Source: Fen-999 sp044220545
GTDB lineage: Bacteria > Pseudomonadota > Gammaproteobacteria > Burkholderiales > Rhodocyclaceae
Direction: 5' to 3'
NCBI GenBank assembly: GCA_044220545.1
Contig: JBGAQX010000004.1
Coordinates: forward strand, 1 to 64,000
Length of the DNA: 64,000 bases
In this document: positions 35,664-44,302 of the stretch, piece after piece
Numbering within the stretch: position 1 is the stretch's first letter
How the letters are laid out: each line of letters opens with the position of its first letter
Notes under the pieces: generated by a model
Database searches by the model: none
Told to the model about the DNA's origin: nothing
Seen by the model: only the letters and a program-made list of their open reading frames with translations
Made by a program: the position numbers and the translations under genes

Positions 35664-36094
35664 CGTCCATCGCCCCGGCGCGCGCAATCTACGCAAGTAC
35701 CTCGCAGATCCAGTTCGACCTCGGCCAGCCGAAAGCCGCGAGGCAATCTTGGCGGCGGCGGCGGCGGGGTATTCAGGCAAAACACCGCGCCACAGTCGAC
35801 ACAGCGAAAATGGGCGTGACTCGCGTGCTGCCGCCGCGCGGCAACCGTGGCGAAACGGAACACGCCCCGGTCGTCAGCCAACTTGAACGCCAAGCCGCAG
35901 GACACCAGCGAGTCGAGCACACGATAAAGGGTGACACGGTTGATCGTCGCCAGTTGCGCCTCGAGCTCGGCATGGCGCAAAGGGCGATCGACCTCCGATA
36001 TCGCTTCGAGCACGCGCAGCCGGGCAGGTGTCACCTTGACACCTGCCGCGCGCAACTGCTCTGCCGCGCTGGTCGGGACTACGGATTTCGCCAT
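35660..36094 (-). CDS. zur: Fur-family zinc uptake regulator (Zur)
   Basis: DNA-binding metal sensor of 144 residues. The winged helix is followed by the dimerization domain with HAHFRCVDCGAVFCL, and a second CxxC (CVDCARR) at the C-terminus forms the structural zinc site. ASHAHFRC supplies regulatory ligands. It is first in the minus-strand zinc operon, and a 21-bp inverted repeat lies 28 bp upstream of its start, consistent with autoregulation. A Pro run (PPPPPP) in the hinge is unusual. The metal assignment rests on context more than on sequence. Confidence 0.88.
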   Translation of the reverse strand: MAKSVVPTSAAEQLRAAGVKVTPARLRVLEAISEVDRPLRHAELEAQLATINRVTLYRVLDSLVSCGLAFKLADDRGVFRFATVAARRQHASHAHFRCVDCGAVFCLNTPPPPPPRLPRGFRLAEVELDLRGTCVDCARRGDGR

Positions 36095-36121
36095 GGCGCG
36101 ATGAAAGCACAGTCGACCACT

Positions 36122-36142
36122 AAATGCAACCGGGTTGCATTT
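36122..36142. promoter_or_regulatory. Putative Zur operator (21-bp inverted repeat)
   Basis: Ten-base arms AAATGCAACC and GGTTGCATTT are perfectly complementary around a single central G. The site sits between the divergent zur and zip starts, so one operator could repress both operons when zinc is plentiful. It agrees with the TGCAAC/GTTGCA half-sites I recall for betaproteobacterial Zur; I could not check that here. Confidence 0.75.
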
Positions 36143-36202
36143 GTTATCGCGCCATGGTCCAATGCCGCGCTTCCGCATCGACCTCGCATACCGACCCCGG
36201 GC

Positions 36203-36982
36203 ATGTCCTCACTCTTCCAGATAGTTCTTGCCTGTGTGCTCGGTGGTCTGTTGAGCATGCTGGCCGCCGCATTGGTAATGTTCGGTATGCCGCGCAAATG
36301 GCTGGGACTGACGGTGAGCTTCTCGACCGGCCTCCTGCTGGCGGCGGCAACGCTGCACCTGCTGCCCGAGGCGCTGGAGTCCGGCCTGACGCCGCACGAG
36401 GTGTTCCCGCTGCTGCTCGGCGGCATCCTCGGCTTCTTCGCACTCGAAAAATTCGCGCTCTGGCGCCACGCCCATGGCGCCAGTGACGCGCACCCGGATG
36501 ATCAGGATTGCGATGACCACACCCACGCGCACCACCATTTTCACGGTGAGACGATCTCGATCCTGATCGGCGACGGTTTCCACAACTTCACCGACGGCCT
36601 GCTGATCGCCGCGGCTTTCCTCGCCGACCCGGTGCTCGGCTGGACCGCAACGTTGGCCGTGGTCGCCCACGAGGTACCGCAGGAAGCCGGCGACTTCGCC
36701 ATCCTGCTCGCCGCCGGCTGGGCGCGCGGCCGGGCGCTGTTCTGGAATGGCGTCTCCAGCCTGACCGCCGTGGCAGGCGGCATCGTCGGCCATTTCGCCC
36801 TGGAACAGGCGCAGGAATGGGTGCCCGTCATCATCACGCTGGCCGCGGCCAGCTTCCTGTACATCGCCGTCGCCGACCTGATGCCACGCCTGAAGCGCGA
36901 CCATTCGGCCATTGGCTGGCACGGCCTGCTGCTCGCCGCCGGCATTGCGGTGGTTGTGCTGAGCGGTGGCCATTCCCACTAA
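36203..36982 (+). CDS. ZIP-family zinc transporter
   Basis: Metal importer of 259 residues with about eight TM helices. The family metal site is seen as GDGFHNFTDGLLIAAAF in TM4 and VVAHEVPQEAGDFAILL in TM5. These resemble the eukaryotic LIV-1 subgroup more than ZupT. A cytosolic loop is rich in His and Asp (HTHAHHHFH). The ATG at 36203 gives a normal first TM. It lies 60 bp from the Zur operator and leads the plus-strand zinc operon. Confidence 0.9.
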   Translation: MSSLFQIVLACVLGGLLSMLAAALVMFGMPRKWLGLTVSFSTGLLLAAATLHLLPEALESGLTPHEVFPLLLGGILGFFALEKFALWRHAHGASDAHPDDQDCDDHTHAHHHFHGETISILIGDGFHNFTDGLLIAAAFLADPVLGWTATLAVVAHEVPQEAGDFAILLAAGWARGRALFWNGVSSLTAVAGGIVGHFALEQAQEWVPVIITLAAASFLYIAVADLMPRLKRDHSAIGWHGLLLAAGIAVVVLSGGHSH

Positions 36983-36998
36983 CCCCAAGGAGACTGTC

Positions 36999-37487
36999 AT
37001 GAAACCGCTGCCTCTGGTCGCCGCCCTGTTCGTCGCGCCCATTGTCCTGGCACAGCACAGGCATGTGCACGGCGAGGGCATGCTCGACGTCGCCATCGAC
37101 AGGGACATGATTTCCCTGTCGCTGGAGCTGCCGCTCGACGCCACCGTTGGCTTCGAGCATGCGCCGAAGAACGACAAGGAGCGAACGACGCTTGCCGCGA
37201 CCGAGCAGGTGCTCAAGGGCGCCGCAGTGCTCTTCATACCGACGCCCGAAGCAAAATGCACCCCCGCGGAGGTCAAGGTCGGCATGCCGAACTTCGACGG
37301 CAATGGTCACGCCGACATCGAGGCTGACTATGTGTTCCGCTGCGCCAATCCAGCCGCGCTAAAGGGCATCGATACCGCGCTCTTCACCCAGTTCAAGCGT
37401 CTCTATCGCCTCGAAGCGCGGCGTACCGGCCCGACCGGACAAGGGGCGGCGCGGCTAACGCCAAAGAAGCCGGTTCTGAACTGGTAA
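36999..37487 (+). CDS. zrgA: DUF2796 periplasmic protein (ZrgA family)
   Basis: Exported protein of 162 residues with a signal peptide ending VLAQ. The conserved HRHVHGEGMLDVAIDRD, SLELPLDATVGFEHAP and C-terminal ADYVFRCANPAALKGID match DUF2796. That family includes ZrgA of the Vibrio zinc-uptake system ZrgABCDE. Location directly after the ZIP gene and before a MacB-type transporter and DUF3299 protein repeats the Zrg gene content. I infer a periplasmic zinc-binding role. Confidence 0.78.
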   Translation: MKPLPLVAALFVAPIVLAQHRHVHGEGMLDVAIDRDMISLSLELPLDATVGFEHAPKNDKERTTLAATEQVLKGAAVLFIPTPEAKCTPAEVKVGMPNFDGNGHADIEADYVFRCANPAALKGIDTALFTQFKRLYRLEARRTGPTGQGAARLTPKKPVLNW

Positions 37488-37497
37488 GCTGGGGCGC

Positions 37498-38190
37498 ATG
37501 ACGGCGCTATCGATCTCCGACCTCGTCTATCGCTGGCCGCGCCAGCCGACTGCCTGCCTGGATATCCCGCGCTTCACGGTCGGTACGGGCGAGCGCGTGT
37601 TCCTTTACGGCCCCTCGGGTTCCGGCAAGAGCACGCTGCTTAGCCTGCTCGGCGGTGTCGCGCTGCCGGAGGCCGGCGGCATCGAGGTGCTGGGTGAATC
37701 GCTGGCGGAGCACTCGTCTTCGGCGCGCGACCGGCTGCGCGCGGACCACATCGGCTTCATCTTCCAGCAGTTCAACTTACTACCCTGGCTCTCGGCGCTG
37801 GACAACGTGCTGTTGCCGTGCACCTTCTCGGCGCTGCGCAAGTCGCGCGCGGGCGATCCGCACGCGGAAGCCGAACGCCTGCTGGCGCATCTCGACCTCG
37901 CGCCGAAGCTCTGGGGCAAACCAGCCAACGAACTCTCGGTCGGCCAGCAGCAGCGCGTCGCCGCCGCGCGGGCGCTGATCGGCCGGCCGGAAGTGTTGAT
38001 CGCCGACGAGCCGACCTCGGCGCTCGATGCGCCGCTCCAGCGGATATTCGTCGACCTGCTGCTGAAGGAAGCCGCGGCCGCCGGGGCGGCACTGCTGTTC
38101 GTCAGCCACGACGCCCGGTTGGCGGGGCACTTCGACCGACAGGTGGCGCTGGCCGAGATCAATCGTGCCGTGGCGGAGAATTCCGCATGA
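37498..38190 (+). CDS. ABC transporter ATPase (MacB/LolD type) of the zinc operon
   Basis: Nucleotide-binding subunit of 230 residues. It has Walker A GPSGSGKST, Q-loop FIFQQFNLLPWLS, signature LSVGQQQRVAAARAL and Walker B EVLIADEPTSALDAP. It resembles LolD/MacB-type ATPases that pair with FtsX-fold permeases and not the ZnuC type. It overlaps the permease gene by 4 bp. Confidence 0.88.
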   Translation: MTALSISDLVYRWPRQPTACLDIPRFTVGTGERVFLYGPSGSGKSTLLSLLGGVALPEAGGIEVLGESLAEHSSSARDRLRADHIGFIFQQFNLLPWLSALDNVLLPCTFSALRKSRAGDPHAEAERLLAHLDLAPKLWGKPANELSVGQQQRVAAARALIGRPEVLIADEPTSALDAPLQRIFVDLLLKEAAAAGAALLFVSHDARLAGHFDRQVALAEINRAVAENSA

Positions 38191-39446
38191 AGGCCATTCT
38201 GGCGCTCGCACTGAAGAGCGCCTGGGCGCGCCGGCTGACGCTCGGCATCACGCTGGTCGCCATCGCGCTGGCCTCGGCCCTGTTGCTCGCTGTCGAGCGC
38301 GTCCGCCACGACGCGCGCGCGAGCTTCACGCAATCGGTCTCCGGGGTCGACCTGGTGGTTGGGCCGCGCACCGGCGCTGTGCAACTGATGCTCTACGCCG
38401 TGTTTCGCTCCGGCGCAGCCACGCATAACATGAAGTTCGAGAGCTACGAGGCGCTGGCCACCCACCCGGCGGTCGAATGGGCCGTACCGCTCTCGCTGGG
38501 CGACTCGCACCACGGTTTCCCGGTGCTCGGCACGTCGACCGACTATTTCGCGCGCTTCCATTACGGCGATCGGGAAGCGCTCACCTTCGCTTCCGGCCAA
38601 CCGTTCGCCAGCGTGTTTGAAGCTGTCCTTGGCAGCGATGTCGCAGCCGAACTCGGCTATCGGACCGGTGACCGCATCACACTGACACACGGGATGGAGA
38701 CAACCGGACCGGAGCATGACGACAAGCCATTCGCCGTCGTCGGCGTGCTGGCGCCGACGGGCACACCGGTGGATCGCAGCGTGCACGTCAGTCTCGAGGC
38801 AATCACCGCCCTGCACCTCGATTGGGCTGGCGGCGCGCCGCTGCCGGGTCTGTCGATTCCCGCCGAGCATGTGAAGAAGTTCGATCTCAAGCCCAAGGAG
38901 GTCACCGCCATGCTGATCGGCCTGAAGAGCCGTGGCGACGTCTTCCGTCTGCAACGCCACATCAATGCTTTTCGTGGCGAACCACTGATGGCTGTCATGC
39001 CCGGCGTAGCGCTCGACGAGTTGTGGCAGACGCTGGCGATGGTCGAGCGCGCGTTGCTGGCCATGTCGGCGCTGGTGGTCGCAGTCGGCCTTGCCGGCCT
39101 GATGGCGACCATGCTCGCCGGACTCAATGAGCGGCGGCGCGAACTCGCGATCCTGCGCGCGCTCGGCGCCGGGCCGGGCGAGGTCTTTCTGATGCTCACC
39201 GTCGAAGGAGTGCTGGTCACCTTGTTCGGTGTGCTGCTCGGCGCCGGCCTGCTGTTCTCCGGCATTCTGGCGCTGGCACCGCTGGCGCAGACCCGGTTCG
39301 GCTTACACATGTCGACGCACATGCTGTCCGAGAACGAAATCGCCTTGCTGCTGTCCATCGTGCTGACCGGACTCGCCGCCAGCCTCGTCCCCGGCTGGCG
39401 CGCTTGGCGTATGTCGCTCGCCGACGGACTGACTCCGAGGAACTGA
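38187..39446 (+). CDS. FtsX/MacB-type ABC permease of the zinc operon
   Basis: Membrane protein of 419 residues. TM1 (about 12-35) is followed by a large periplasmic MacB-PCD domain (about 45-275, SVSGVDLVVGPRTGAVQL), then three TM helices with the FtsX motif ERRRELAILRALGAGPGEVFLML. The topology fits mechanotransmission systems, not solute import. It is coupled to the ATPase (ATGA) and its stop overlaps the next start by 1 bp. By analogy with Zrg it would act with DUF2796 and DUF3299 proteins in zinc acquisition. Confidence 0.88.
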   Translation: MKAILALALKSAWARRLTLGITLVAIALASALLLAVERVRHDARASFTQSVSGVDLVVGPRTGAVQLMLYAVFRSGAATHNMKFESYEALATHPAVEWAVPLSLGDSHHGFPVLGTSTDYFARFHYGDREALTFASGQPFASVFEAVLGSDVAAELGYRTGDRITLTHGMETTGPEHDDKPFAVVGVLAPTGTPVDRSVHVSLEAITALHLDWAGGAPLPGLSIPAEHVKKFDLKPKEVTAMLIGLKSRGDVFRLQRHINAFRGEPLMAVMPGVALDELWQTLAMVERALLAMSALVVAVGLAGLMATMLAGLNERRRELAILRALGAGPGEVFLMLTVEGVLVTLFGVLLGAGLLFSGILALAPLAQTRFGLHMSTHMLSENEIALLLSIVLTGLAASLVPGWRAWRMSLADGLTPRN

Positions 39447-39970
39447 TGAAGAAACTCCTGCTGATCGCCCTGCTGTTCTTCACCACCATCGCCCACGCGG
39501 CGGACGACTGGCCGGAACTCAAGTGGGACGCCCTGATTCCAAAGGACTGGGATCCACGCAAGGAATTCAAGGAACTCAATCTGGGCAAGATTCAGGACTC
39601 GGATCCGCGCGCAATGGAAGCCTTGGAGAAGATGAAGGCGATGTGGGACAACGCGCCAGCGGAGCCTTCGCTCAACGGCAAGAAGCTGCGCATCGCGGGC
39701 TTTGCGTTGCCGCTGGAACGCAAGGGCGACAAGGTCACCGAGTTCCTGCTGGTACCCTACTTCGGCGCCTGTATCCACAGTCCGCCACCGCCCGCCAATC
39801 AGATTATCGTCGCCGCATCGGCCAAGCCGCTGAGCGGGATAAAGATGATGACGCCGGTCTGGGTCTTCGGCTCGCTGGCGACAAAGCGCGGCGACACGAC
39901 CTGGGGCGTAGCGGGCTATCGACTCACCGTGGACAAGATCGCGCCCTACGAGGAGCCGCATCGCAGGTAG
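39446..39970 (+). CDS. DUF3299 exported protein of the zinc operon
   Basis: Exported protein of 174 residues with a signal peptide (MKKLLLIALLFFTTIAHAAD). The conserved DUF3299 block is visible as RIAGFALPLERKGDKVTEFLLVPYFGACIHSPPPPANQ. The CIH within FGACIHSPPPP may hold a metal or disulfide. It is last in the operon zip-zrgA-ATPase-permease. DUF3299 proteins commonly accompany such transporters; the molecular role is unknown. Confidence 0.8.
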   Translation: MKKLLLIALLFFTTIAHAADDWPELKWDALIPKDWDPRKEFKELNLGKIQDSDPRAMEALEKMKAMWDNAPAEPSLNGKKLRIAGFALPLERKGDKVTEFLLVPYFGACIHSPPPPANQIIVAASAKPLSGIKMMTPVWVFGSLATKRGDTTWGVAGYRLTVDKIAPYEEPHRR

Positions 39971-39979
39971 CACCGGCCG

Positions 39980-41176
39980 CTAGTCCACCCGCACCAGCAG
40001 GCCCTTCAGGTATTCGCCTTCGGGGAAGGCAAGATCGATCGGATGATCGGCGGCCCCTTGCAGGCGCTTGACGATGCGGGCCTCCCGACCCGAATCGAGC
40101 GCCGCGCCGGCGACGATCTTCTGGAACAGTTCCAGGCCGATGCCGCCGGAACACGAATAGGTCATCAGCAGCCCGCCGGGATTCAGCAGCTTGCAGCCGA
40201 GCAGGTTGATGTCCTTGTACGCCCGCGCCGCCCGTTCGGCGTGGCTGGCCGAGGGCGCGAATTTGGGCGGGTCGAGCACGATCAGGTCGAAGCGATCACC
40301 GACGGATTTCAGCCGGCGCAGTTCGTCGAAGACGTTGGCACCGCGCCATTCGGCGCGTCCGGCGTCAAGCTGGGTATTGAGCGCCAGGTTGGCCCGCGCC
40401 TGCGCCAGCGCCGGTTCAGAACTGTCGATCGACACCACTTGCGTCGCGCCGCCGGCCAGCGCCTGTAGCGAAAAACCGCCCGTGTAACAGAAGCAGTTGA
40501 GCACGCATTTGCCGGCGGACAACTCCTTCAGCAGGCGCCGATTGTCGCGCTGGTCGAGATAGAAGCCGGTCTTGTGGCCGCCAACGATGTCCACCGCCAT
40601 CTTCACGCCGTGTTCGTCGATGACGATCTCGCCCAGGTCGCCGCCGGGCGCCTCTCCCCGCAACCAGCCGGTGCGCGATTCCAGTCCCTCGAGGCCGCGC
40701 ACCTCCGAATCGGAGCGCTCGTAGATGCGGGAGCACGAGGTTGCCCGCGCCAGCGCGTCGGCAATCGCCTCGCGCCACTTTTCGGCGCCGGCGGAAGTCA
40801 GTTGCAGCACCACGGTATCGCCATACCGGTCGGCGATCACACCCGGCAGGCCGTCCGATTCGGCGTGGATCAGGCGCAGGCCCTGCTGCCCAGCCAGTTC
40901 CGGCAGCGCGGCGCGGCGCGCCACGGCGGCGGCGACGCGACGCTTGAAGAAGGCGTTGTCGATGATCTCGTTGGCCTCGAAGCTCCACACCCGCGCCCGA
41001 ATCTGCGACTCCGGGCTCCACGCCGCCTTGGCCAGCACACCCCGGTCGGAGACCACTTCGACCGTGTCACCCGGCCGCGCCCGGCCGGCCAGCCGCTCGA
41101 TCGAGCCGGCGAAGATCCAGGGATGGCGGCGGAACAAGGAGCGCTCTTTGCCCGGTTGAAGTATCAATTGAGACAT
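39980..41176 (-). CDS. rlmI: rRNA large subunit cytosine methyltransferase RlmI-like
   Basis: SAM-dependent RNA methyltransferase of 398 residues. The N-terminal PUA domain is visible (LQPGKERSLFRRHPWIFAGS, VVSDRGVLAKAAWSPESQIRARVW). The catalytic Rossmann domain has motif I NCFCYTGGFSLQALAGG and motif IV LIVLDPPKF. Homologues methylate C1962 of 23S rRNA at C5. ATG at 41176 (MSQLILQPG) is preferred to 41209, which adds residues outside the PUA fold. Converges on the DUF3299 gene with 9 bp between stops. Confidence 0.9.
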   Translation of the reverse strand: MSQLILQPGKERSLFRRHPWIFAGSIERLAGRARPGDTVEVVSDRGVLAKAAWSPESQIRARVWSFEANEIIDNAFFKRRVAAAVARRAALPELAGQQGLRLIHAESDGLPGVIADRYGDTVVLQLTSAGAEKWREAIADALARATSCSRIYERSDSEVRGLEGLESRTGWLRGEAPGGDLGEIVIDEHGVKMAVDIVGGHKTGFYLDQRDNRRLLKELSAGKCVLNCFCYTGGFSLQALAGGATQVVSIDSSEPALAQARANLALNTQLDAGRAEWRGANVFDELRRLKSVGDRFDLIVLDPPKFAPSASHAERAARAYKDINLLGCKLLNPGGLLMTYSCSGGIGLELFQKIVAGAALDSGREARIVKRLQGAADHPIDLAFPEGEYLKGLLVRVD

Positions 41177-41261
41177 CGCCGCATTGTATTCGACCGCTTC
41201 GATCGCCACGATGAATGGCAGGGCTTACCATGGCGCCACGAGTCCTACCCGAGGCGAACAG

Positions 41262-41855
41262 ATGGCACCCTTTGGCTCCCTTGGCCGCAAGCTTTCACGC
41301 CTGATCGGCCGGACCGACGACCGCGATGTCCGGAGTCGGCGCATGGTCGCGGTGATCGAATGCCTGCTCAATCAGAATGCGCGCGATGCCGGAGCAGCCG
41401 TGTTTCCAGCGATGAACGGCGCGGTGATCGACCTTTGCCGCCAGCACGATATCGGCCTGCTGCAAATGCCCTGCCCGGAAATCGCTTGCCTCGGCTTGGC
41501 GCGCGAGCGGCAACCGGGGCAATCGTTGCGCGAAGCACTCGACACGGAGGCAGGCCGGGCCTGTTGCGCGCGCCTTGCCGGCGAAGTGGTCGATCGCCTA
41601 CAAGCCTACATGCGGGCCGGCTACCAAGTCGTGGCCGCGCTGGGCGGCAACCAGGGCAGTCCCGGCTGCGCAGTGCATTGCGGGAGGGAGGGCCTGCTCG
41701 AGACGTCGGGCATTTTCATGCGCGAACTCGCAGCCGAGCTTGCCAGACGGCAGATCGCGCTGCCGTTGATGGCCATTCGCGATTCCGAACCCGCGCTCCT
41801 CGATCAAGACGTACAGGCGCTGCGCAAGCTAATCACGGTCCAGCCGCCGCGCTGA
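41262..41855 (+). CDS. TudS-related putative desulfidase (DUF523-like)
   Basis: Soluble protein of 197 residues. Cysteines sit where an Fe-S cluster would be held: ECLLNQNARD, MPCPEIACLGL and GSPGCAVHC. The pattern resembles the TudS/DUF523-like family of 2-thiouracil desulfidase relatives. The start has GAGGCG 8 nt upstream. It is alone on the plus strand between two minus-strand genes. The activity is unproven. Confidence 0.65.
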   Translation: MAPFGSLGRKLSRLIGRTDDRDVRSRRMVAVIECLLNQNARDAGAAVFPAMNGAVIDLCRQHDIGLLQMPCPEIACLGLARERQPGQSLREALDTEAGRACCARLAGEVVDRLQAYMRAGYQVVAALGGNQGSPGCAVHCGREGLLETSGIFMRELAAELARRQIALPLMAIRDSEPALLDQDVQALRKLITVQPPR

Positions 41856-41877
41856 CCGTTCCTCGCTTCCGTCGGCG

Positions 41878-42762
41878 CTACTTCTTTCGCGCCCGCGGAT
41901 GCGCCGCGTCGTACACCTTGGCCAGGTGCTGAAAATCCAGGTGGGTATAGATCTGCGTGGTGCCAATGTTGGCGTGGCCGAGCATTTCCTGGACGGCGCG
42001 CAGGTCGCCGGACGATTGCAGCAGATGCGAGGCGAAGGAATGGCGCAGCATGTGCGGATGCACGTGGACACCCAGGCCCTGGCGCTTGGCCCAAGCCGCC
42101 AGCCGTCGTTCGATGGTGCGTGGATTGAGACGGTCGCCGCGTCGGCCGACGAACAGGGCCGGCTCGGTCGCCGGCGCGATCTGGCCGCGCTGGCCGAGCC
42201 AGGCCTCGATCGCCGCCGCCGCCTTGCCACCGACCGGCACGATCCGCGTCTTGCCGCGCTTGCCGGTGACGGTGACGGTGCCCTCGACGAGGTCGAGTCC
42301 GCCGGCCACATCGAGCCCGGCCAGTTCGGACAGCCGCAGGCCCGAGGAATAGAACAGCTCGAACATGGCCTTGTCACGTACTTCGAGCAAGGCTTCGGCG
42401 GGCGCATCGAGCAGGGCTTGCGACTGGTCGATGGACAGCGCCTTGGGCAGCGGCTTCGGCTGTTTGGGGGCGCGCAAACCGTCACAGGGATTCTGGGCAA
42501 TGGCGCCGCGCCGGGCCAGCCAGCGGTAATACGCGCGCCAGGCCGACAGGGTGCGAGCCAGCGAGCGGGCCGCCAGGCCCTGGCCATGCAGTTGCATGAC
42601 GAAGCGCCGAAACTGGTGGGCTTGCAGACCGGGCAGCGCCGCGTCGCCGGCCAGGGCGACCAGCTTGTTCAGATCGCGGCCGTAGGCGGCCAGGGTATGC
42701 GGGCTGGCCCGGCGCTGGTGGGCGAGTTCGGCGAGAAAGGCGTCGACCGAGGTTTCGGCCAT
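41878..42762 (-). CDS. xerC: Tyrosine recombinase XerC
   Basis: Site-specific recombinase of 294 residues that resolves chromosome dimers at dif. The N-terminal SAM-like domain (about 1-90) is followed by a catalytic domain with SSGLRLSELAGLD (Arg), HPHMLRHSFASHLL (HxxR), LGHANIGTTQIYTHL (His, Tyr). All catalytic residues are present. Downstream of DUF484 and dapF, a conserved proteobacterial order. Confidence 0.96.
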   Translation of the reverse strand: MAETSVDAFLAELAHQRRASPHTLAAYGRDLNKLVALAGDAALPGLQAHQFRRFVMQLHGQGLAARSLARTLSAWRAYYRWLARRGAIAQNPCDGLRAPKQPKPLPKALSIDQSQALLDAPAEALLEVRDKAMFELFYSSGLRLSELAGLDVAGGLDLVEGTVTVTGKRGKTRIVPVGGKAAAAIEAWLGQRGQIAPATEPALFVGRRGDRLNPRTIERRLAAWAKRQGLGVHVHPHMLRHSFASHLLQSSGDLRAVQEMLGHANIGTTQIYTHLDFQHLAKVYDAAHPRARKK

Positions 42763-42779
42763 TGACCGGACTGGCCGGA

Positions 42780-43439
42780 CTAGCCGACCACGCGCAGCAG
42801 GGCGGCGGCCGCCATGTCGCCGATGCGTTGCAGGTAGAGCGTGCCCATCTCGGGATAAAACCGATGCGCCTCCTCGCTGGCCAGCAGCAGCAAGCCGAAG
42901 CAGGCACCCGCTTCGCCACCGCCTTCGCGCAGCGGGATCTGGGCCACGGAACGAACATGGCCACCGCTCTCGCCGAGCCAGGTCACCGCTTCCTGCCCGG
43001 CCGAAGGACCGCAGTAGGGATGGACGAGCAGGCCGGCCAGGATCTTGATGCCGTCATCCACCGGCGAGAACTCGACGGCGTCGCCTTCACCCACGCCCCA
43101 GATCCGCACGGCGACATGGGGCACGGCGAAGTCGCCGCCGAGATGCGAATAGAGCACGCGCATGACGCCGGTCAGATCGGTGGCGCCCAGCAGGGCGACC
43201 CCGAGTCGGTGCGCCTTGTCGGAGATGGCGTCGTTCTCTTCGCCGAAGGAGATCAGCTCGGCGAGCTTCGCCTCGAGCTGCTTGACCTTGTCGCGCATGG
43301 CGCCGATCTGGCGCTCGGTGATGGAGATTGCCTTGCCGCCGTGCGGGCTGGGTATGTGTATCTGGGCGAGCAATTCGGCGTAGTGCTCGAAGAACTCCGG
43401 GTGGCTCTTCAGGTAGCTGGCAATCTCGTTGGCGTCCAT
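42780..43439 (-). CDS. DUF484 family protein
   Basis: Cytosolic protein of 219 residues with an N-terminal helix-rich section (DANEIASYLKSHPEFFEHYA), a coiled coil and a GAF-like C-terminal domain (FAVPHVAVRIWGVGEG, LLLLASEEAHRFYPEMGTLY). DUF484 genes typically lie between dapF and xerC. The ATG at 43439 follows dapF by 17 bp; a TTG at 43463 is possible. Function is unknown. Confidence 0.9.
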   Translation of the reverse strand: MDANEIASYLKSHPEFFEHYAELLAQIHIPSPHGGKAISITERQIGAMRDKVKQLEAKLAELISFGEENDAISDKAHRLGVALLGATDLTGVMRVLYSHLGGDFAVPHVAVRIWGVGEGDAVEFSPVDDGIKILAGLLVHPYCGPSAGQEAVTWLGESGGHVRSVAQIPLREGGGEAGACFGLLLLASEEAHRFYPEMGTLYLQRIGDMAAAALLRVVG

Positions 43440-43456
43440 GGCGGCTTTCGTAGTGT

Positions 43457-44302
43457 TCAGCAAAGGTCGGCGGGCAGCGTGGCCTCGCCCTCGAAGACGG
43501 TGACGGCCGGGCCGGTCATGAGCACCGGATTCCCCATCCCCGCCCAGGCGATGGTCAGTTCGCCACCCCGGGTCCCGACGCGCACCGGCGTATCGAGCAG
43601 GCCGCGCAACACGCCGGCCACCACGGCGGCACAGGCGCCGGTGCCACAGGCCAGGGTTTCGCCGGCGCCGCGCTCATACACGCGCAGCCGGATGGCGTGG
43701 CGATCGATCACCTCCATGAAGCCGGCATTGACCCGACGCGGAAAACGCGGATGCGACTCGATCAGCGGGCCATACTTGCCGACCGGGAAGTCGTCGACAT
43801 CGACCACCAACTGCACGGCGTGGGGGTTGCCCATCGATACGGCGGTAATGTCGAAGCTCTTGTCGGCGACCTGCAAGGGCTGGGCGACATCGCTGCTGTC
43901 GCTCTCGAATGGAATGTCGCCGGGCGTCAGGCGCGGCACGCCCATGTCGACCGTCACCTGGCCGTCGGCCTCCAGGCGTGGCGCGATGATGCCGGCCTTG
44001 GTTTCGACGCGGATCTCGCGCTTCTCGGTGAGGCCGCGATCATGAACGAAGCGGGCAAAGCAGCGCGCACCGTTGCCGCATTGTTCGACTTCGCCGCCAT
44101 CGGCGTTGAAGATGCGGTAGCGGAAATCGACATCGGGCCGGGTCGGTTCCTCGACCACCAGAATCTGGTCGCAGCCGACACCGAAGTGCCGGTCGGCCAG
44201 GTAGCGGGCCTGGCCGCTGGTCGGAATGAAGGATTGATGGACGGCATCGAGGACGACGAAGTCGTTGCCCAGCCCGTGCATCTTGGTGAACTTTATTTTC
44301 AT
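43457..44302 (-). CDS. dapF: Diaminopimelate epimerase DapF
   Basis: PLP-independent epimerase of 281 residues making meso-diaminopimelate for lysine and peptidoglycan. Both active-site Cys are visible in EQCGNGARCFARF and LACGTGACAAVVAG. The N-terminus KFTKMHGLGNDFVVLD is canonical. Overlaps the CoA-binding gene by 4 bp. Confidence 0.97.
   Translation of the reverse strand: MKIKFTKMHGLGNDFVVLDAVHQSFIPTSGQARYLADRHFGVGCDQILVVEEPTRPDVDFRYRIFNADGGEVEQCGNGARCFARFVHDRGLTEKREIRVETKAGIIAPRLEADGQVTVDMGVPRLTPGDIPFESDSSDVAQPLQVADKSFDITAVSMGNPHAVQLVVDVDDFPVGKYGPLIESHPRFPRRVNAGFMEVIDRHAIRLRVYERGAGETLACGTGACAAVVAGVLRGLLDTPVRVGTRGGELTIAWAGMGNPVLMTGPAVTVFEGEATLPADLC

Noticed and set aside
37498..38190. Possible ZnuC, the missing ATPase of znuAB.
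   Set aside because: Its signature and its coupling to an FtsX-type permease (ATGA) fit MacB/LolD transporters, and it is on the other strand from znuAB.
41878..42762. Integrase of a mobile element.
   Set aside because: The dapF-DUF484-xerC order and full-length XerC motifs identify the housekeeping recombinase; no att-like repeats were seen.
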